This document shows positions 59,551 through 64,000 of a DNA stretch of 64,000 nt, one piece after another (the first letter of the stretch is position 1; each line of letters begins with the position of its first letter). The position numbers were made by a program, and so were the translations under genes. The DNA is from Enterobacter cloacae (GTDB taxonomy: Bacteria; Pseudomonadota; Gammaproteobacteria; Enterobacterales; Enterobacteriaceae), in assembly GCF_013375935.1 (NCBI RefSeq), contig NZ_CP056117.1:2976001-3040000 (forward strand), written 5' to 3'. The notes beneath the pieces were generated by a model that saw only the letters and a list, made by a program, of their open reading frames with translations, had not been told where the DNA came from and did no database searches.

Positions 59551-61284
59551 CTACTCCGGTTCCTCATCCATTGGGCGCATACCGACCTTACGCACCGCGT
59601 TGTCCTCTTTTTCGGCTACCGTCCAGATCATCCCGGCGAACTCCACCTGGTCACCCACAACCGGCGCCGCGCCGAGCAGCCGCTGGATAATTTCGCCCAG
59701 CGTTTGCTGACCGTTGCCGTCCGCCAGGCCCTCTTCCAGCCCGTAAATCAGCGCGACGTCGGCAAAGCTGGCGCTGGCTTCGAGAATAAAATCACCAAAG
59801 AAACGCTGATCCAGCGCCACCGGCGGCGACTGGCTGAACAGCTTGCCGAGGGCAGGGAGGTCGCGCTCGCGGCCTATCACGCAGAGGATATCGTTCTCGC
59901 GCAGCCGCGTGCTGCCGGTCGGGTGAAGCAGGGCGTTATCCCGGAACAGCGCGGCAATGCGCGTCTCAGCGGGCATATGCAGATCGCGCAGGGAGGCGCC
60001 CACGCACCATTTGTCGGCGCTCAGCTGATAGACAAACTGCTCCCACGGATTCTCGGGGTGAATATCCAGCCCCACGCGGGAAACCGGCCAGCCGACGGGG
60101 GGCACCACCACCCTGGCTTTTTTCGCCGCCCAGCCCAGCGAGGTCCCCTGAAACAGCAGCGACACCAGCACCACGAAGAAGGCGACATTGAAGAACAGAC
60201 GGGCATTGTCCAGCCCGGCCATCATCGGGAACACCGCCAGGATAATCGGCACCGCGCCGCGCAGCCCCACCCAGCTGATAAACACCCGCTCGCGCAGGTT
60301 AAACCCGCGGAACGGCAGCAGGCCGGCAAACACCGACAGCGGGCGCGCGATGAAGATCATCCACGCCGATAAAAGCAGCGCCGGCACGACGATGGGCAGC
60401 AGGTCGGAAGGCGTCACCAGCAGGCCCAGCACCAGGAACATGGCGATCTGCGCCAGCCAGGCCAGCCCGTCAAAGTTTTGCAGGATCGCATAGCGGTTAC
60501 GAATCGGCCGGTTGCCCAGCAGGAACCCGCAGAGGTAAACCGCCAGGATACCGCTGCCGTCCAGCGCGGTGGTGACGGCAAAAATCAGAATGCCGCCGCT
60601 CAGGGCCAGCAGTGGATAGAGACCGGAAGGGAGAGAGATACGGTTGATCGTATGCTGGAGCAGGTAACCGCCGCCCAGGCCAATGATAATCCCCAGACCA
60701 AACTGCTGCAGGATGTGCCAGGCAAACATCCAGCTCAGGCCGGTTTCGTGCTGCTGGATCATCTCAATCAGGGTGATGGTCAGGAATACCGCCATCGGAT
60801 CGTTACTGCCGGATTCAATCTCAAGCGTTGAGCCAACGCGTTCGTTTAGCCCTTTGCCGCCGAGCAGGGAGAAGACCGCCGCCGCATCGGTAGAGCCAAC
60901 AATCGCGCCAATCAGCAGGCCCTCCATCATATCGAGGTTAAACAGCCAGGCGGCCATCATGCCGGTCAGGCCGGAGGTGATCAGCACGCCGACGGTCGCC
61001 AGGGACAGCGCCGGGCCTAAGGCAACGCGAAACGAGCTTGCCTGGGTGCGCATGCCGCCGTCGAGCAAAATGACCGCCAGCGCGAGGTTACTCACCATGT
61101 AGGCGAAAGGGTAATTATCGAAGGGGATACCGCCGATACCGTCGATTCCTGCCAGCATGCCGATAGCAAGGAAAATGACAAGAATAGGTATGCCAAGACG
61201 CGATGAAAATGAACTTAATAAAATGCTGAAGGTTACCAGGATGGAACCCAGAATGAAAAGACTGATTATCGCTGTGGCACCCAA
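59551..61284 (-). CDS. cvrA: K+/H+ antiporter CvrA (NhaP2)
   Basis: 577 residues (E. coli 578). A CPA1-family exchanger with about 12 hydrophobic segments (residues 1-400), then a TrkA-C domain (about 405-485) and a CorC/HlyC-like domain at the C-terminus. Motifs [28 protein letters not shown] and [11 protein letters not shown] are typical. It protects against osmotic stress and excess K+. Convergent with dadX; a 97-nt gap separates it from ldcA. Confidence 0.95.
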   Translation of the reverse strand: MGATAIISLFILGSILVTFSILLSSFSSRLGIPILVIFLAIGMLAGIDGIGGIPFDNYPFAYMVSNLALAVILLDGGMRTQASSFRVALGPALSLATVGVLITSGLTGMMAAWLFNLDMMEGLLIGAIVGSTDAAAVFSLLGGKGLNERVGSTLEIESGSNDPMAVFLTITLIEMIQQHETGLSWMFAWHILQQFGLGIIIGLGGGYLLQHTINRISLPSGLYPLLALSGGILIFAVTTALDGSGILAVYLCGFLLGNRPIRNRYAILQNFDGLAWLAQIAMFLVLGLLVTPSDLLPIVVPALLLSAWMIFIARPLSVFAGLLPFRGFNLRERVFISWVGLRGAVPIILAVFPMMAGLDNARLFFNVAFFVVLVSLLFQGTSLGWAAKKARVVVPPVGWPVSRVGLDIHPENPWEQFVYQLSADKWCVGASLRDLHMPAETRIAALFRDNALLHPTGSTRLRENDILCVIGRERDLPALGKLFSQSPPVALDQRFFGDFILEASASFADVALIYGLEEGLADGNGQQTLGEIIQRLLGAAPVVGDQVEFAGMIWTVAEKEDNAVRKVGMRPMDEEPE

Positions 61285-61381
61285 TGTCGTCTTACTCCCA
61301 CCTCAATGTGAACGCTGTTATTAAAACCCTAACATATTAACAACGACATCTGCGTTTTATTGAGGGGGAATAACGGCTTTT

Positions 61382-62296
61382 TTATGCCTTTAAGACCGGA
61401 TGACCGTGCATGGTTAAGCGGCTGCCCGACCTGTCGTGCCTCAGAATCGCCTGCGCGCCCAGCGGCAGCGTGACGGTTTGCTGCTCATGGCCGAAATCCA
61501 GCCCGGCAATCACCGGAATATCCAGCCGGGAGCGAATGAAATCAACCATCGTCTCCAGCGTGTAGCCCGCATCGTAATCGTTCGGGGCTGAGCCGCTGAA
61601 GCTGCCCAGCACGATGGCCGACTGGCGATCGAGGATCCCGGCGTGGTACAGCTGCAGCAGCATGCGCTCGACGCGGAACGGGTGCTCGTTGATATCTTCC
61701 AGCACCAGGATCCCGCCTTCAATCTGCGGCAGCCACGGCGTGCCAATCAGCGACACCAGCATTGCCAGGTTTCCGCCCCACAGCTGGCCTTCACACTCCC
61801 AGTGCGGTCCGTTGCCCTGCCACTCGACGGTAAAGTTCGGGTTTCGCAGGGCGCGCCAGAAATGTTCCTCAGTAAACGCATCCAGCATCGGCGCGCCAAA
61901 GTTGCCGGCCAGCATCGGGCCGCTAAAGGTGATGACGTTATGCAGCGCCAGCAGGCCGAGCTGGATCGCGGTGAAATCGCTGTGCCCGCAGATCAGCAGC
62001 GGATCCTGCTGCTGGCGTGCCGCCAGCCCGGCCCAGTCAATGCTCTCCAGCAGCCGGCTCGCTCCGTAGCCGCCGCGCACGGCCAGCACGATGTTGTTTG
62101 CGCCTTCCAGCTTCGCCAGGCCGTTGATATCGCTCAGCCTCTGCGCTTCCGTACCGGCAAAACGCTGCATGCGGCGGGGGATAATCGTCTGATTTTCTAC
62201 CTGATGACCCATGTCCAGCAGGCGCTGAACGCCCCGCTGCGCCGCCTCCTGGTTGATGCAATAGCCCGACGGGGCGATGAGATGAAACTGAGACAT
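61382..62296 (-). CDS. ldcA: Murein tetrapeptide L,D-carboxypeptidase
   Basis: 304 residues, the E. coli length. A cytosolic S66 serine peptidase that removes terminal D-Ala from tetrapeptides for murein recycling. The nucleophile elbow region VRGGYGASRLLESIDW is present, with GHSDFTAIQLGL and GLDFGHEQQTVTLPLG carrying later active-site residues. Divergent from emtA, another murein enzyme, with 107 nt between. Confidence 0.96.
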   Translation of the reverse strand: MSQFHLIAPSGYCINQEAAQRGVQRLLDMGHQVENQTIIPRRMQRFAGTEAQRLSDINGLAKLEGANNIVLAVRGGYGASRLLESIDWAGLAARQQQDPLLICGHSDFTAIQLGLLALHNVITFSGPMLAGNFGAPMLDAFTEEHFWRALRNPNFTVEWQGNGPHWECEGQLWGGNLAMLVSLIGTPWLPQIEGGILVLEDINEHPFRVERMLLQLYHAGILDRQSAIVLGSFSGSAPNDYDAGYTLETMVDFIRSRLDIPVIAGLDFGHEQQTVTLPLGAQAILRHDRSGSRLTMHGHPVLKA

Positions 62297-62403
62297 GGCA
62301 ATTCCTTGCTGAATGAGAATCTAATTGTCTATATCATGCCGCTTATCCGTCGCCTGCGACAAGAGGCGACGTACCGCGATGACCGGCTATAAGGATAGAT
62401 GAC

Positions 62404-63015
62404 GTGAAATTGAGATGGTTTGCTTTTTTGATTGTGCTGCTCGCTGGCTGTAGTTCAAAACATGATTATCAGAATCCCCCCTGGAACCCTGAAGTCCCGG
62501 TGAAGCGGGCCATGCAGTGGATGCCGATCAGCGAACAAGCCGGAAAGGCCTGGGGCGTCAGCCCGCGTCTGGTCACGGCGATCATTGCGGTGGAATCCGG
62601 CGGTAACCCGACGCTGGTGAGTAAATCGAACGCGGTGGGGCTGATGCAGTTAAAAGCCTCGACGGCAGGGAGAGAGGTTTATCGCTACATGGGCTGGAAG
62701 GGGCAGCCGTCCACCAGCGAGCTGAAAAACCCGGAGCGTAATATCTCTATGGGAACGGCTTACCTGAGCATTCTGGAACATGGCATTCTGAAGGGCATTG
62801 AAGATCCGGAGGTCATGCAGTATGCGCTGGTGGTGTCGTACGTTAACGGTGCCGGAGCGCTGCTCAGGACCTTCTCGTCCGATCGCAAAGAGGCGATTGA
62901 AGAGATTAACGATATGGATAAAGACGAATTTTTCGACCACGTTGTGAAGAATCATCCGTCGGCACAGGCTCCGCGCTATATCTGGAAAGTACAGAAAGCG
63001 ATGGATGCCATGTAA
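62404..63015 (+). CDS. emtA: Membrane-bound lytic transglycosylase E
   Basis: 203 residues from a GTG, as in E. coli; AAGGAT lies 9 nt upstream. An outer-membrane lipoprotein (lipobox LLAGC, Cys16) that cleaves murein glycan strands to 1,6-anhydromuramyl products. The SLT fold is shown by [21 protein letters not shown] with the catalytic Glu, GLMQLKAST and [10 protein letters not shown]. Convergent with ycgR. Confidence 0.96.
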   Translation: MKLRWFAFLIVLLAGCSSKHDYQNPPWNPEVPVKRAMQWMPISEQAGKAWGVSPRLVTAIIAVESGGNPTLVSKSNAVGLMQLKASTAGREVYRYMGWKGQPSTSELKNPERNISMGTAYLSILEHGILKGIEDPEVMQYALVVSYVNGAGALLRTFSSDRKEAIEEINDMDKDEFFDHVVKNHPSAQAPRYIWKVQKAMDAM

Positions 63016-63022
63016 CGCCGCT

Positions 63023-63047
63023 GTCGGGCGGCAGCACGCTGCCCGAC
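63023..63047. repeat. GC-rich palindrome between emtA and ycgR
   Basis: GTCGGGC (63023-63029) and GCCCGAC (63041-63047) with GGCAGC...GCT between. It resembles a REP unit; no T tract is present. Confidence 0.5.
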
Positions 63048-63052
63048 GTCCT

Positions 63053-63784
63053 TTAGCGCACTTTATTCGCGCGCTCCCGCGCTTCACGCTCCAGTGAAAA
63101 GATGATGCGCTGGAGCTCGCGCTCGGCACCGGGCCCGACGTTCAGGAAGCGAAAGCTCAGGCGCGGCGTGGTAACGGTTTCGTTTTTGCCGTCCACCACC
63201 CTGCGCTCGCTGATGGCAATCAGCTGGGCGTCAAACCAGAAGCGTCCCCATCCGCCCATGTCCAGCTCAATCTGGCTAAAACGCATGCCTTCCACCAGGC
63301 CTTCCGGCTTCGGCGTATCCATCAACGCTCCCATACCGCCCAGCGACAGATCGAAGAGGCGAAAGCGGATCTCTTTTTTGTCCGGCATTTTTGCCTTACA
63401 GAAATAGGCGGGGTGAAGCGGGGCGCTGATGCGAAAATACTCCCGGCGCTGCACGAACCAGAGGTTAGCGGGCAGCGGGGCCATAAAGGCAGGCAGGCCC
63501 TGATACGCCGTCGCGGTCAGGCGAGGCAGCACAAACTCGACTTTTGCACCGTGCGTTTCGGCCATTACCGAGAGATTCTCGGCCTCCAGCGCGACACGGT
63601 TCTCATAATCCTGGCTGCCGAGATCGACGATCAGGTGCTCCGCCGTCACGTCCAGGATCTTGCTGATAAACTGACTGGCTGACGCGCTGATGCGCAGCGG
63701 CACCTCACCTTTTTTCAGGTCGCGTAACACCCCTAATACCGCCAGCGGATTTTGTTTCAGGAACTGCGCACTGTAGTTACTCAC
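63053..63784 (-). CDS. ycgR: Flagellar brake protein YcgR
   Basis: 243 residues (E. coli 244). A c-di-GMP effector that binds the flagellar motor and slows swimming. The N-terminal YcgR domain (about 1-105) is followed by a PilZ domain with both c-di-GMP motifs: RREYFR near residue 113 and DLSLGGMG (D-x-S-x-x-G) about 35 residues later. The c-di-GMP phosphodiesterase PdeD in this window could act on the same signal. In E. coli ycgR belongs to the flagellar class 3 genes. Confidence 0.96.
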   Translation of the reverse strand: MSNYSAQFLKQNPLAVLGVLRDLKKGEVPLRISASASQFISKILDVTAEHLIVDLGSQDYENRVALEAENLSVMAETHGAKVEFVLPRLTATAYQGLPAFMAPLPANLWFVQRREYFRISAPLHPAYFCKAKMPDKKEIRFRLFDLSLGGMGALMDTPKPEGLVEGMRFSQIELDMGGWGRFWFDAQLIAISERRVVDGKNETVTTPRLSFRFLNVGPGAERELQRIIFSLEREARERANKVR

Positions 63785-63891
63785 GCCAGAAGGCTCCTCG
63801 ATAAATGACAGACTATCTCAGGGTTATCGGCACGCCATGGCGAAACTTAATACAAACGCCTGTTTTTCTCCGCCCATATTGCTTTGTTAAT

Positions 63892-63910
63892 GGGAATGAT
63901 AATAATTGCC
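63892..63910. promoter_or_regulatory. Fur-like box before the right-edge gene
   Basis: GGGAATGATAATAATTGCC agrees with the 19-bp Fur consensus at 14 positions and contains the hexamer GATAAT. It lies 33 nt before the start codon at 63944. Confidence 0.6.
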
Positions 63911-63943
63911 GTTCCCAATATCATCTAATAACAAGACAACACC

Positions 63944-64000
63944 ATGAGTACTTCTCGTTTTGCGGTATGTGCGCTGGCGGGCGCCGTCACGCTGGCAGGG
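63944..64000 (+). CDS. N-terminus of an exported protein behind a Fur box (truncated)
   Basis: Only 19 codons are in the window: MSTSRFAVCALAGAVTLAG, a signal-peptide-like hydrophobic start. With the Fur-like site just upstream, an iron-regulated exported or outer-membrane protein such as a TonB-dependent siderophore receptor is likely, but the sequence is too short to name it. No gene of this kind follows ycgR in E. coli K-12 as far as I recall. Confidence 0.55.
   Translation, partial: MSTSRFAVCALAGAVTLAG

Noticed and set aside
1..64000. CRISPR arrays, insertion sequences, tRNA genes, toxin-antitoxin or defence loci
   Set aside because: No regularly spaced repeats, transposase-like frames, tRNA cloverleaf sequences or recognisable defence proteins were found on either strand by reading.

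Overview
This window is a stretch of enterobacterial chromosome. Gene order and protein sequences follow the Escherichia coli K-12 segment from edd/eda through kdgR, manXYZ, fadD, minCDE and fadR to dadAX and ycgR almost gene by gene. GC-rich coding sequence, an extra FtsI-like penicillin-binding protein beside cspC (as in Salmonella) and a VirK/YbjX-type gene beside pphA suggest Enterobacter or a near relative rather than E. coli. This is inferred from recalled sequences; no database was searched.

Layout. 1-2463: end of edd, then eda (Entner-Doudoroff) and purT under a PurR operator. 2635-8832: yebE, ptrB, exoX, yobB, holE and the copper-linked yobA-yebZ-yebY operon. 8944-10751: the sRNA pair SdsR/RyeA, then an AT-rich islet with one small PAS-domain gene, repeats and degraded sequence; this is the only clearly accessory part. 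10752-22846: VirK-like gene, pphA, yebV, rsmF, letAB, msrC, proQ-prc, htpX. 22898-31485: yebQ, kdgR, yobH, mgrB, yebO, yobF-cspC, PBP3-like gene, rlmA, mntP with its Mn riboswitch, yobD. 31540-41428: manXYZ, yoaE with an upstream ORF, pdeD, sdaA, nudL, pabB. 41490-50423: yoaH, yoaB, yoaA, tsaB, yeaY, fadD, rnd, minCDE. 50547-64000: ycgL, ycgM, ycgN, dsbB, nhaB, fadR, ycgB, dadAX, cvrA, ldcA, emtA, ycgR and the first codons of a gene behind a Fur-like box.

Connected functions. KdgR and its known target eda, and FadR and its target fadD, lie in the same window, and the fadD promoter carries a recognisable FadR operator. The PhoP system appears at least twice: mgrB (its feedback inhibitor) and yoaE, whose leader has a well-formed PhoP box 12 bp before a -10 element and a 52-codon upstream ORF overlapping yoaE. 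Envelope maintenance is a theme (letAB, prc, htpX, emtA, ldcA, PBP3-like protein, dsbB, yeaY). Metal homeostasis is another (yobA-yebZ-yebY for copper, mntP for manganese).

No tRNA, rRNA, CRISPR array, insertion sequence or defence system was found. The points most worth checking are the yoaE leader, the AT-rich islet with the solo PAS_6 gene, the changed SxN motif of the PBP3-like protein and the missing catalytic segment of YobB.
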